This document shows positions 43,490 to 52,407 of a stretch of 64,000 nt of DNA, in pieces. The DNA is from Glycomyces sp. TRM65418 (GTDB lineage: Bacteria; Actinomycetota; Actinomycetes; Mycobacteriales; Micromonosporaceae). The stretch covers positions 558,001-622,000 of the forward strand of contig NZ_JAJFAX010000002.1 in NCBI RefSeq assembly GCF_019710475.1. The letters run 5' to 3'. Numbering within the stretch: the first letter of the stretch is position 1; every line of letters begins with the position of its first letter. The notes beneath the pieces are model-generated. The model had not been told where the DNA came from, searched no databases, and saw only the letters and a list, made by a program, of their open reading frames with translations. The position numbers and the translations under genes were made by a program.

Positions 43490-46105
43490 ATGACCACTCG
43501 CAATGTCGACGCCCGACGCCTCAACGTCAAGGGCCTGCTCATAGCGGTCGGGCTCCCCGTAGTCCTCGTCGGAGCACTCGTGGCCACGCTCCTCGGCACC
43601 GGCGCCTTCAGCCGCGAGAACGACGGCGAAGACGGCAGCCTGTGGCTGTGGACCACCCCGGCCGGCGAACTCGCCCGCGTCAACGGCCTCACCGCCGCCA
43701 CCGACGTGCGCTTCGAACTCACCGACGCGGCGGGCAACGCGGTCCAGATCGAGCAGACCGACTCGCACCTCCTCCTCCGCGAGATCCCCACCGGCAAGGT
43801 CTCCGCGATCGACCTCTCCACCCTCGAACTCACCGGCGAGGCCGAGACGGCCCCCGGCGAGGGCGTCCGCCTGGCGCTCGCCGACGAGGGCGCGTTCATC
43901 ATCGACCAGACCCAGGGCCTGGTCAACCAGGTCGACCCGAGCACGCTCGCCGCGATCGGCGAGCCCCTGCGGTTCCCCGCCGGACTCACCGGCGGCGCGT
44001 TCGACGCCACCGGGAAGCTGTGGGTCGGAGTCCCCCGCGAAGGCACGATCGTCAAGATCGAGCCGAAGGACACCGGCGCCAAGACCCTCGCCACCGAGGT
44101 CGTCGCCCAGCCCCGCCAGGAGATCGCCCTCACCGTCCTCGGGGACGGCGTGGCGGTGCTCAACTCCACCGCGAAGAAGATGACGACGATCCGCTCGGAC
44201 GGTCGCCGCGCCGAGACCGACATCGAACTCGCCGGTCCCGCCCAGACCGCCGACACGAGCCCCGGCACCATCGCCTCGGTCACCGTCACGGATCCGCCGT
44301 CGGTCGTCACCGTCAACGACGAGGAATCGAAGAGCTTCGCCATTGCGGCGGCCCCCACGAACCTCCTCGGCGCCTCGGTCGAGTTCCACCAGCGCATCTA
44401 CGTGCCCGACGGCGCCTCCGGCATCGTCTGGGTCTACGACCTCGACGGCAATGAGCTCGACCAGATCGAGATCGACGCCGGCGGCGGCCCCGTCGAGCTC
44501 TACCACACCGGCGACACGCTGTTCGCCAACGCGGTGAACACGAACGCCGCCGTGGTCGTCTCCTCCGACGGCAACGCGCGCATCGCCGAGAAGGACCGCG
44601 ACGACATCCTCGGCGGCAACGCCCCGCCCCAGGACGAGACCGCCGGCGACGACGAAGGCGACGAGGAGGGCAACGAGGAGTCCGCTCCCGAGATCGGCCC
44701 GCCCGGCGCGGTCACCAACCTGCGCGGCACCGTCGGCGACGGCCTCATCAACCTGTCCTGGGACGCGGCTCCGAACAACGGCTCCGCGCTCACCAAGTAC
44801 GTCATCGAAGGCGCGGGCCAGACCTGGGAGATCGCCCCGGACCAGCGGGTCCTGGAGATCGGCGACCTGGACAACGGCACGCCCTACACGTTCACCGTGA
44901 CCGCCCACAACGCCGAGGGCGCGGGCGACACCGCGACCTCGCCGTCGATCACCCCGTCCGCGGAAGTCCCCGACCCGGTCGGCGCCGTCGAGGCCACCGC
45001 CAACAACGACGGCACGGTCACGGTCACGTGGGACGAGGCCGACGGGCAGGGCAACGACGTCACGGGCTACCAGATCGAGGCCGTCGCCTCGGGCAAGCAG
45101 AGCGTCGTCGGCCAGACCGGCACGACGAGCTTCACGGTCCCCGAAGGGTCCCTGGACTACGGCACCCAGTACGCGTTCCAGGTGACGACGCTCGCCGGGG
45201 CCGCCGCCGCGGCGCCTTCCGCGCCGTCGAACACGGTGGTGCCGTTCAACGTGCCCGACGCACCGACCGACCTCTTTGCCGAGAGCTCGACCACGGCGGC
45301 CGGAACGATCAATGTGACCTGGAGTCAGCCGTCCAACAACGGCCGCGACATCACGAAGTACCTCGTGCGGGCCGGAACCCAGACCGCCGAAGTCACCGAG
45401 ACGACGGCGAGCCTCAGCGGCTTCGGCAACAACGAGCGGGTCACGGTCACCGTGACCGCGGTGAACGAGGCCGGCGAATCCGAACCCGCCGAAACCGTTT
45501 CGAACACGATGAGCATGCCGAGCGTCCAGATCTCCGGCCATTCGGCGACCGCGGACTCGATCACGCTCAACATGACCTACGACGACGGCGGCGGCGAAGC
45601 GACCTGCCAGATGCTCCGCGACGGCCAGACGCCCGTGAAGGAGGGCTCCTGCGACAGCCTCACCCAGGGCGGCCTGAAGGCCTCGACCGAGCACACCTAC
45701 ACGGTCAGGATCACCAATCCGGCCGGAAGCGCCGCCTCGAGCAACTACACCGCGAGCACCACGGTCGTGCGCGGCCAGATTTATTTCGGCTGCGATGAAG
45801 GCATGGACACCATCTACTGCAGTTCCGCCGACGGCATCGCCATCTACGGTGCGGCCAACAACAACGGAGACTCGATCGGACGAACCCACTCCGGCGATCG
45901 CCACAAGGCCTACTGCTGGACCTCTGGTGAGTTCATCCAAAAGGGCGGCCAGGAGAGCGACGGGAATAACGACTATCACCCTGGCAAGGACAACTCCGAC
46001 AAGTGGATCAAGATCGATTACGCTGCCAATGCGTACGTTCCGTTCGTTTGGATCAACATCGACGGCGTGGGCAAGAACTCCACCGGCGACCTCCCGGCCT
46101 GCTAG
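43490..46105 (+). CDS. Membrane-anchored extracellular protein with fibronectin type III repeats
   Basis: An 871-residue protein. One N-terminal membrane helix (LLIAVGLPVVLVGALVATLL, residues ~15-37) anchors it with the rest outside. Residues ~50-370 form a beta-propeller-like region of repeated strands (LWVGVPREGTIVKIEP, IYVPDGASGIVWVYDLDG). An acidic linker (DDEGDEEGNEES) leads to four FN3-like units starting near residues 403, 493, 587 and 675, the last least typical. The final ~110 residues form a Cys-containing domain (GQIYFGCDEGMDTIYCSSAD). It is the first gene of the moxR-DUF58-transglutaminase-like operon and is probably the surface partner of that system. Confidence 0.85.
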   Translation: MTTRNVDARRLNVKGLLIAVGLPVVLVGALVATLLGTGAFSRENDGEDGSLWLWTTPAGELARVNGLTAATDVRFELTDAAGNAVQIEQTDSHLLLREIPTGKVSAIDLSTLELTGEAETAPGEGVRLALADEGAFIIDQTQGLVNQVDPSTLAAIGEPLRFPAGLTGGAFDATGKLWVGVPREGTIVKIEPKDTGAKTLATEVVAQPRQEIALTVLGDGVAVLNSTAKKMTTIRSDGRRAETDIELAGPAQTADTSPGTIASVTVTDPPSVVTVNDEESKSFAIAAAPTNLLGASVEFHQRIYVPDGASGIVWVYDLDGNELDQIEIDAGGGPVELYHTGDTLFANAVNTNAAVVVSSDGNARIAEKDRDDILGGNAPPQDETAGDDEGDEEGNEESAPEIGPPGAVTNLRGTVGDGLINLSWDAAPNNGSALTKYVIEGAGQTWEIAPDQRVLEIGDLDNGTPYTFTVTAHNAEGAGDTATSPSITPSAEVPDPVGAVEATANNDGTVTVTWDEADGQGNDVTGYQIEAVASGKQSVVGQTGTTSFTVPEGSLDYGTQYAFQVTTLAGAAAAAPSAPSNTVVPFNVPDAPTDLFAESSTTAAGTINVTWSQPSNNGRDITKYLVRAGTQTAEVTETTASLSGFGNNERVTVTVTAVNEAGESEPAETVSNTMSMPSVQISGHSATADSITLNMTYDDGGGEATCQMLRDGQTPVKEGSCDSLTQGGLKASTEHTYTVRITNPAGSAASSNYTASTTVVRGQIYFGCDEGMDTIYCSSADGIAIYGAANNNGDSIGRTHSGDRHKAYCWTSGEFIQKGGQESDGNNDYHPGKDNSDKWIKIDYAANAYVPFVWINIDGVGKNSTGDLPAC

Positions 46106-46124
46106 CGAGCAAGAGAGATGACCG

Positions 46125-47153
46125 ATGCACGACACCGAGCACACCCACCCGCTGCAGGTGCCTAGGCGCATGCAGCAGCAAGCGGTGACGCTGGGGGCCG
46201 CGCAGGCCGAGCAGTTCGCGGCGACGTTCGAGGCGCTGGCCTCGGCCGTCGACACCGTCGTGCTCGGCAAACAAGAGGTGGTGCGCCTGGCCCTGACGGC
46301 GATGTTCGCCGAGGGCCACATCCTCCTCGAAGACGTGCCCGGGACCGGCAAGACCACGCTGGCCCGGGCGATCGCGGCCGCGGTGTCCGGCCAGTGGCGG
46401 CGGATCCAGTTCACCCCGGACCTCCTGCCCTCCGACGTCTCCGGCGTGACGATCTTCAACCAGGCCAGCGGGGCCTTCGAGTTCCACCCCGGCCCGGTGT
46501 TCGCGAACATCGTCATCGCCGACGAGATCAACCGGGCCAGCCCGAAGACGCAGTCCGCCCTCCTCGAAGTCATGGAGGAGGGCCGGGTCACCGTCGACGG
46601 GCACCCGCACTCGGTGCCGCAGCCGTTCCTCGTGGTCGCCACCCAGAACCCTGTCGAGATGGACGGCACCTACCGGCTCCCCGAGGCCCAGCTCGACCGC
46701 TTCCTCGTCAAGCTTTCCGTCGGCTACCCCGTCGAGGCCGCCGAGATCGAGGTCCTGCGCGGCACCCACCAGCGCTCGCCCGAGCACCTGCCTCCCGTGC
46801 TCGACACCGACACCGTGGCGCAGATGGCCGAGCTGGCCAAGCACGTCTACATCGCCGAGCCCCTGTACGCCTACCTCGTGCAGCTCGCGAACGCGACCCG
46901 GAACCACCCGCAGGTCGCCGTGGGCGTCAGCCCTCGCGGCCTCATCGCCCTGACCAGGGCCGCCAGCGTGTTCGCGCTCTCCCAGGGCCGCACCTACATC
47001 ATCCCCGAGGACGTGAAGGCCCTCGCCGGACCGGTGTTCGGCCACCGCATCCAGCTCGCCCCCGACGCCGCCATGCGCGGCGCCACCGGCGCTGCGATCG
47101 TCGCCGACGCGTTCGAGCAGGTCCCCGTCCCGCTGCCCGCCTCGGCGGCATGA
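46125..47153 (+). CDS. MoxR-family AAA+ ATPase
   Basis: A 342-residue AAA+ chaperone-like ATPase. Walker A is LLEDVPGTGKTTLARAIAAA, Walker B NIVIADEINRASPKTQSALL, sensor 1 FLVVATQNPVEMDGTYRLPE with the Arg finger in AQLDRF, and sensor 2 VGVSPRGLIALTRAASVFAL. MoxR proteins work with DUF58/VWA partners to mature or activate protein complexes. It starts 19 bases after the FN3 gene, and its stop overlaps the DUF58 start (ATGA). Confidence 0.95.
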   Translation: MHDTEHTHPLQVPRRMQQQAVTLGAAQAEQFAATFEALASAVDTVVLGKQEVVRLALTAMFAEGHILLEDVPGTGKTTLARAIAAAVSGQWRRIQFTPDLLPSDVSGVTIFNQASGAFEFHPGPVFANIVIADEINRASPKTQSALLEVMEEGRVTVDGHPHSVPQPFLVVATQNPVEMDGTYRLPEAQLDRFLVKLSVGYPVEAAEIEVLRGTHQRSPEHLPPVLDTDTVAQMAELAKHVYIAEPLYAYLVQLANATRNHPQVAVGVSPRGLIALTRAASVFALSQGRTYIIPEDVKALAGPVFGHRIQLAPDAAMRGATGAAIVADAFEQVPVPLPASAA

Positions 47154-48490
47154 GCGAGACCGGCCAGGCCGCCGGTGCCCGGAAGGGCCCGGCCGAGTCC
47201 CTCGCCTCCCCACTGCGCCCCCGGTCCGCGGACGCGCCCGTCCGGCGAACCGCTGATCCGTCCGCGCCCGGGTCCGCGTCGCGTCTGGCGAACCTCGCGC
47301 TCGCCGTCCCGGTCACCGGGCGCGGCGTCGGCCTCGCCGTCGCCGCCGTCGCACTGCTCGGGGCCGGATGGGCCTGGGGCTATCCGGAACTCGCCACGGT
47401 CGGCGCGGCCGCCGCGCTGGCCTGCGTCGCCGCCGGGTCCGTGATCGCCGCGAAGCCGCGCCTCGACGTCGAGCGCAGCGTGACACCCGATCGGGTCTCC
47501 GTGGACGACACCGCGACCGTGTCCCTCACCGTCACGAACACCGGGCGCTGGCGCTCGGTCAACGCCCGCGCCGTGGACGCCTTCGGCGACCCCCGGCAGA
47601 CGCACGGCTCGCCCGTGTCACCGCGAGGCCTGGAGACCCGCCGCGTCGCGGTGCCGCTGGCGCGCCTGCGGCCCGGCAAGAGCGCCGGCGCGAGCTACAC
47701 CATCCGGGCCGAGCGGCGCGGCGTCGTGGACGCCGGGCCCCTGAGCATCGGCAAGCGCGACCTCCTCGGGCTCGCCGCGACCGCCGGGAACTTCGGGCCC
47801 ACCGCGCGCCTATGGGTCCACCCGCGACTCCACCGACTCGGCCGCACCCCGGACGGCCTCGCCCGCTCCCTCGAAGGCACCGCCGACAAGGTCGAGCAGG
47901 GCTCGCTCACCTTCCACGCCCTCCGCGAATACGTCATCGGCGACGAGCTGCGCCACGTCCACTGGCGCACCTCCGCGCGCATCGGCAAGCTCATGGTCAA
48001 GGAGCACCTGGACACGTCGCTGCCCACCGTGGCCATCGCCGTCGACGACCGGCCCGAGAGCTGGCCGGACCCCGACCAGCCCTTCGAGGCCGCCTGCGAG
48101 GCCGCCTATTCGATCCTCACCGCCTGCTTCCGCGCCGACTACCACGCGGCGCTCGTCCCCGCCTCCGGCGCGGTCGTCTCCGGGGCCGGGCGCGACTCCT
48201 ACGGCGACCTCCTCGCCGAACTCGCCCCCGACGCCCGCGACAGCCTCGGCGCCTACGTCTCCCGCCTCACCGCCGCCCGCTACGGCGACACGCTCGTGTG
48301 GATCACCGGGACCGAACCGCCCACCGACCGGCTCGCCACGCTCAAGCGCGCCTATCCGACCGTGATCGCCGTGCACCTCGCCGCCGGCCTCCCCACCTCC
48401 GCGGCGCTCGCCGGGGGCGTGCCCACGATCCGCGCCGCCGACGGCGAACAGTTCGCCGCGGCCTGGAACAACGGCGGCACCCGGCTGTGA
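47150..48490 (+). CDS. DUF58-domain protein (MoxR partner)
   Basis: A 446-residue protein with a Pro/Ala-rich N-terminus, one or two membrane helices (GVGLAVAAVALLGAGWAWGY, ELATVGAAAALACVAAGSVI), a beta-sandwich region (VSVDDTATVSLTVTNTGRW), and the DUF58 motif FHALREYVIGDELRHVHWRT. A VWA-like fold follows (TVAIAVDDRPESWPDPDQPF), where the MIDAS-type pattern is poor. DUF58 proteins pair with MoxR ATPases in many bacteria; the molecular role is not established. It overlaps both neighbours by 4 bases, a tight translational coupling. Confidence 0.92.
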   Translation: MSETGQAAGARKGPAESLASPLRPRSADAPVRRTADPSAPGSASRLANLALAVPVTGRGVGLAVAAVALLGAGWAWGYPELATVGAAAALACVAAGSVIAAKPRLDVERSVTPDRVSVDDTATVSLTVTNTGRWRSVNARAVDAFGDPRQTHGSPVSPRGLETRRVAVPLARLRPGKSAGASYTIRAERRGVVDAGPLSIGKRDLLGLAATAGNFGPTARLWVHPRLHRLGRTPDGLARSLEGTADKVEQGSLTFHALREYVIGDELRHVHWRTSARIGKLMVKEHLDTSLPTVAIAVDDRPESWPDPDQPFEAACEAAYSILTACFRADYHAALVPASGAVVSGAGRDSYGDLLAELAPDARDSLGAYVSRLTAARYGDTLVWITGTEPPTDRLATLKRAYPTVIAVHLAAGLPTSAALAGGVPTIRAADGEQFAAAWNNGGTRL

Positions 48491-50643
48491 GCGCCGAGCA
48501 GCAGGACGCCCGACGGCAGCGCCGCACCCGATACCGCCTGCGGGTCGCCACCGTCGCGGCCTGCCTCACCCTCATGTGCGTCCTCGCGGGCGCCGTCGCC
48601 GCCCGCGTCTACCACGGGCGGCTCCTCGTCCTCCTCGTCGCCGGGGCCGCGGTCGGCGCGTTCGCGATCGGCCTCGCGCTCCGCAACAGGCCCGCGTTCC
48701 TCGCCCCCGGGGCCTCGGCCGCGGGGCTCGCCGCCTACCTCCTCGGCGCCATCGCGCTCACGAGCGACGGCACCGAGCCCCTGCCGGTCACCGTCCTCGA
48801 CGCCCTCGCCAACGCCGTGCCCCGCACGCTGACCGCGCTCATCCCCGTCGAGCCCGCCCCCGACACCGTGGTCGTGCCGGTGTTCCTCGCCTGGCTCGCC
48901 GCGACCCTCTCCTGCGAGTTCGCGATCCGCTACGGCCGCACGCTCCTCGGCTGCCTGCCCGCGACCCTCCTGTACGCCGCCGGGCTGTACCTCGTCGGCC
49001 CCAACGCCGACCCGGGGCCGCTGCACGGCGTCGCCTACTGCGTCCTCGCCGCCGCCGCCCTCGCGGTCACCGCCGCCCCGCCCGAACGCCGCCCCGACCG
49101 CGACGCCACCGTCGACGGACCCGCGCCTTCCAAGACCCCCGCCCTGATGGGCGCGGTCCTGACGACCACCGTGCTGCTCGCCGCGGTGGCGCTCCTCGGT
49201 CCGGTCGCCGCCCGGTTCGTCACCTCCAGCCCCGGCGATCCGCGCGAGTACGTCGAGCCCCCGAGGCTCACCGACATCGACCTCAACCCGCTCGTGCGCA
49301 TCGCCGAGTGGGCCAAATACCCCGAGCAGGAGCTGTTCAAGGCCGACACCAGCGCCGACGCCTGGATGCGCCTCGCCGTGCTCACCGAATACGACGGCAC
49401 CACCTGGCAGGCCACCGGCGACTTCCGCACCGCGGGCACCGTCGTCCCCGGCGCGGGCGAGCCCACGTACTCGGCCGACGTCGAGATCATCCAACTCGGC
49501 GGCAAGCTCGTGCCCGCCGCGGCCGACCCGGCGAGCGTCACCGACCTGCCGATCGCCGTCAACCTCCACACCAAGTGCCTGCTCACTCCTGACGGCCTCG
49601 CCACCGGCGCGAAGTTCCACGTGGACTCCGCGCTGGTGACCGTCGACCGGGCCGCCGCCGAGACCGCTCGCCCCGACCTCTCGGACGCCACCACCGTGGC
49701 CGTTCCGCCCGGGACCCCCGAGATCATGGTGACGATCGCCGACTACATCCGCGCCCAGTACGCCACGCCGTACGAACGCGCCCAAGGGCTCGCGGACTTC
49801 CTCTCGCGGCACTACGCGTACGACGCCGAAGCGCCCTCGGGGCACGACCTGCCCGCGCTCGGGTTCTTCCTCGGCAGCGCCGCCGAGGCCGGCGGCCAGC
49901 GCGGCACGAGCGAGCAGTTCGCCGCCGCGTACGCGGTGATCGCGCGCCTGGTGGGCCTGCCGACCCGGGTCGTCGTCGGTTTCGACGTGCCCGCCGGTTC
50001 GAGCACCGTCACCGCCGCGCAAGGCCTGGCCTGGCCCGAGGTCGCCTTCGACGGGCCCGGCTGGGTGCGCTTCGACCCGATGCCCGCCGCCGGAGCCGTC
50101 CCGACGCCGCCCGAGGACGCCCTCGAGCAGATGGAGGAGGAGACGCCGAGCCCGGAGGAGGCCGAGGGCGGCGGCGACGACGCCGAGGACTACAACGACG
50201 ACTCGCTCGAACAGGACGGCGACTTCAACGAAGAGGCCGGGCAGGCGGAGTCGGGCCTCCCGGTGTGGGTCTGGTACGCGGCCGCCGCGCTGCTCCTGGC
50301 GTGCGTGCCGCTGGTGTTCAAGGCCCGGAGGGCGCTGCGGCGGCGACGCCGCCTCACCCGCGGGACGCCGGCCGAGCGCGTGGCGGGCGCGTGGGCCGAG
50401 GTCTTGTCCGAAGCGGCCCGCGCGGGCGTGAAGGTCCCCGGGCACGCGAACGCCGAGGAGGCCGCCGTCCGCCTCGCGGTGCTCGAAGCGGATATCGGTG
50501 CGCTGCCGCGTCTGGTGAACGCCGCGGCATTCGCCCCAAGTGCGCTCTCGGAAGAGGACGCGCGCACCGCCGTCTCGATTGTCGCGCCGTTCTCGCGGAC
50601 AATTCGGCATCAAGTGAAATGGGTGAGACGTTTCCTCACTTGA
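48487..50643 (+). CDS. Transglutaminase-fold membrane protein (TgpA-like) lacking catalytic Cys and His
   Basis: A 718-residue protein. About six N-terminal membrane helices (LLVLLVAGAAVGAFAIGLAL and others, to residue ~250) come first, then an extracytoplasmic transglutaminase-like domain and a last membrane helix (VWVWYAAAALLLACVPLVF) with a cytosolic tail. The core aligns with active enzymes: QRGTSEQFAAAYAVIARLVG and LPTRVVVGFDVP. Yet Ser475 stands where the nucleophilic Cys is expected, and Leu514 (GLAWPEV) where the His is expected; only Asp530 (RFDP) remains. An acidic linker precedes the last helix. GTGA overlap with DUF58. It is probably structural or regulatory rather than catalytic. 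Confidence 0.85.
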   Translation: MSAEQQDARRQRRTRYRLRVATVAACLTLMCVLAGAVAARVYHGRLLVLLVAGAAVGAFAIGLALRNRPAFLAPGASAAGLAAYLLGAIALTSDGTEPLPVTVLDALANAVPRTLTALIPVEPAPDTVVVPVFLAWLAATLSCEFAIRYGRTLLGCLPATLLYAAGLYLVGPNADPGPLHGVAYCVLAAAALAVTAAPPERRPDRDATVDGPAPSKTPALMGAVLTTTVLLAAVALLGPVAARFVTSSPGDPREYVEPPRLTDIDLNPLVRIAEWAKYPEQELFKADTSADAWMRLAVLTEYDGTTWQATGDFRTAGTVVPGAGEPTYSADVEIIQLGGKLVPAAADPASVTDLPIAVNLHTKCLLTPDGLATGAKFHVDSALVTVDRAAAETARPDLSDATTVAVPPGTPEIMVTIADYIRAQYATPYERAQGLADFLSRHYAYDAEAPSGHDLPALGFFLGSAAEAGGQRGTSEQFAAAYAVIARLVGLPTRVVVGFDVPAGSSTVTAAQGLAWPEVAFDGPGWVRFDPMPAAGAVPTPPEDALEQMEEETPSPEEAEGGGDDAEDYNDDSLEQDGDFNEEAGQAESGLPVWVWYAAAALLLACVPLVFKARRALRRRRRLTRGTPAERVAGAWAEVLSEAARAGVKVPGHANAEEAAVRLAVLEADIGALPRLVNAAAFAPSALSEEDARTAVSIVAPFSRTIRHQVKWVRRFLT

Positions 50644-50735
50644 CCTGTGGCCGTTACGAGTTGTTATGACCGTCGAAATTTGTCCTGGGGCAGGCCGAAC
50701 CCATTGCGTGGTGCTGACCTGGCAGACTGTGACGT

Positions 50736-50951
50736 ATGGAGAACCCCTTCTTCTCTGTCCGTTTCCGCGGATACGACCGAGCCCAAGTCGACCGTGCCGT
50801 GGCCCGCATTCGAAAAGCCACGGAAGCCGGCGCGCCCCCGCATCCCGATTCCCTCACCAATCTCGGCTTCCAGCTCACGCTTCGCGGCTATGACACGGGG
50901 GAGGTCGACGAGTACTTCGCTCAGGTCGCGAGATCCCTTCGCGGAAGCTAG
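50736..50951 (+). CDS. Small protein with two DivIVA-type motifs
   Basis: A 71-residue protein that repeats the DivIVA N-terminal signature twice: FFSVRFRGYDRAQVDRAVAR at the start and FQLTLRGYDTGEVDEYFAQV at the end. In DivIVA and Wag31 this segment forms the membrane-curvature-sensing tip before a long coiled coil; here no coiled coil follows. A protein of this plan could bind to poles or to DivIVA itself. CAGACT lies 7 bases before the ATG, so it may be leaderless. It sits 92 bases after the transglutaminase-like gene. Confidence 0.8.
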   Translation: MENPFFSVRFRGYDRAQVDRAVARIRKATEAGAPPHPDSLTNLGFQLTLRGYDTGEVDEYFAQVARSLRGS

Positions 50952-50974
50952 CCGCTGACGCTACTGTTGTGGGC

Positions 50975-51466
50975 GTGACCGCGCAGGATCCGTACCACCC
51001 TCACATGCAGCCGCCCCCGCAGGCGCCGCCCGGCTCCTCGGGTCCGCCGGTCCACGCCCACCCGCAGTACCAGCAGCCGCACTACCCCGCGCACCAGCCC
51101 TACTGGCAGCCGATGGCAGTCCCAGCACCTTCCATCGACGGCTTCCACATCGTGCAGCCGCGACTCAAGCCGATCCCGTCGGGACCGGCGATCGGCTCCC
51201 TGGTGGCCGGCATCGGTGCCATCCTCGGCGCCGGCCCGGGGCTGATCAGCGCGGCCTTCAACCCGTGGGCCGGACTGACCTTCTTCATGTTCGCCGGGCT
51301 CTTCGGCATCGGCTCGCTGGCGCTCGCCGTATACGCGCGACGCCAGATCCGGGCCTCGCGGGGCGGCGTCTCGGGCGGCGGCGTGGCGACCACCGGGCTC
51401 GTCCTCGGGATCGTGGCGTGCTCTCTGGCCGCGCTGACGGGCCTGATCGCCCTGGCGGGCTCGTAA
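50975..51466 (+). CDS. DUF4190-domain small membrane protein
   Basis: A 163-residue protein. The first 60 residues are Pro/Gln/His-rich (HPQYQQPHYPAHQPYWQP), a low-complexity cytosolic arm. Two hydrophobic pairs follow: AIGSLVAGIGAILGAGPGLI, AGLTFFMFAGLFGIGSLALA and VATTGLVLGIVACSLAALTG, where the last is the DUF4190 signature. The role is unknown. The second of two in-frame GTG codons is preferred, because TACTGT lies 7 bases before it. Confidence 0.8.
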   Translation: MTAQDPYHPHMQPPPQAPPGSSGPPVHAHPQYQQPHYPAHQPYWQPMAVPAPSIDGFHIVQPRLKPIPSGPAIGSLVAGIGAILGAGPGLISAAFNPWAGLTFFMFAGLFGIGSLALAVYARRQIRASRGGVSGGGVATTGLVLGIVACSLAALTGLIALAGS

Positions 51467-51477
51467 CCGTCGCGAAC

Positions 51478-51505
51478 GGCGGCCCACTCACACGAGTGGG
51501 CCGCC
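51478..51505. terminator. Bidirectional terminator
   Basis: A perfect 12-bp stem, GGCGGCCCACTC and its complement, with loop ACAC, between the convergent DUF4190 and HNH genes. Confidence 0.85.
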
Positions 51506-51514
51506 GCGGCGCGT

Positions 51515-52174
51515 CTAGCAGTAGTTGTTCAGGTGCGACTGGAGGGCGGTCTTCTCCGCGGTGTTCACATCGAGGTCGTACAGGTACTTGACGTGGATCC
51601 AGGCCTTGACGTAGTCGCAGCGGACGGCCGTGTTCGGGGGCATCCACTCGGCCGGGTCCTTGTCGCCCTTGGAGGAGTTCACCGAGGAGGTGGCGATCCA
51701 CAGCTGCGGGGAGCTGATGTCGTTCGCGAACGCGCGGCGCTCCGTGGTGGTCCAGGCCCACGCGCCGGAGGCCCAGGCCTCGGAGAGGGCCACGACGTGG
51801 TCGACGGTGGCGTTGGAGACCGAGGTGGTCCAGACGTTGTCGAAATCGGACTGCCAGCGGCCGGAGTCGGGCTGGCAGTCGGAGCCGGTCTGCACGTTCT
51901 GGCCGTCGCGCTTGAGCACGTACTGGCGGGCGGTGCAGCCGCCGCCGACGCTGGACCAGTGCGGGAACAGGCTCCGGTCGTAGGAGGAGCCGTGCGATTC
52001 GGCGGCGACGGTGAGCGCGTTGAGCTCGGACTGCGCGGTCGCGGCCGAGGGGATGCCCGGCGGCCGGACGGCCTGCGCGGGGGCGGAGTCGAAGACGAGG
52101 ACGGTGACGACCGCGACCGAGGCCGCGGCGAAGGCGGCGAGGGCGCGCTTCGCGGCACGCTTGACTGCTTGCAT
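51515..52174 (-). CDS. Secreted HNH-family endonuclease (DUF1524/GmrSD C-terminal type)
   Basis: A 219-residue exported protein. A signal peptide (RALAAFAAASVAVVTVLVFD, cut near AQA) comes first. The nuclease domain has the catalytic His in SNATVDHVVALSEAWASGAW, then RRAFANDISSPQLWIATSSV, NSSKGDKDPAEWMPP and CDYVKAWIHVKYLYDL. Four cysteines (GGGCTAR, SDCQPD, VRCDYV, NNYC) probably make two disulfides outside the cell. It likely degrades extracellular DNA, for nutrition or competition. GGAG precedes the ATG. Confidence 0.9.
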   Translation of the reverse strand: MQAVKRAAKRALAAFAAASVAVVTVLVFDSAPAQAVRPPGIPSAATAQSELNALTVAAESHGSSYDRSLFPHWSSVGGGCTARQYVLKRDGQNVQTGSDCQPDSGRWQSDFDNVWTTSVSNATVDHVVALSEAWASGAWAWTTTERRAFANDISSPQLWIATSSVNSSKGDKDPAEWMPPNTAVRCDYVKAWIHVKYLYDLDVNTAEKTALQSHLNNYC

Positions 52175-52407
52175 GGAGGCTCCTGCGGGGGAAGGACTCT
52201 GGCGGTTTCGGGGGACCGGTCGAATCGACGAACGCGAATGCGCTGATCGCTCGCGAATCATCGAATCATGGGATGTCAGGGCCTCGCAAGGGGAGGAGTC
52301 AACCTTTTACGCACAGGACACTGCATACTCACGCAAGCGTCGGGAGACGGACATCCCGGAACCTCGGATTGCGATTATGAAGCAGGACAAGTGGGTACGA
52401 TTTCGGC

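Noticed and set aside
43385-46669. A 1094-codon open frame on the minus strand opposite the FN3 gene
   Set aside because: It is fully antisense to a gene with clear domains, composed mainly of Gly/Arg/Val/Asp runs, and has no promoter or ribosome site; open antisense frames are normal in DNA this GC-rich.
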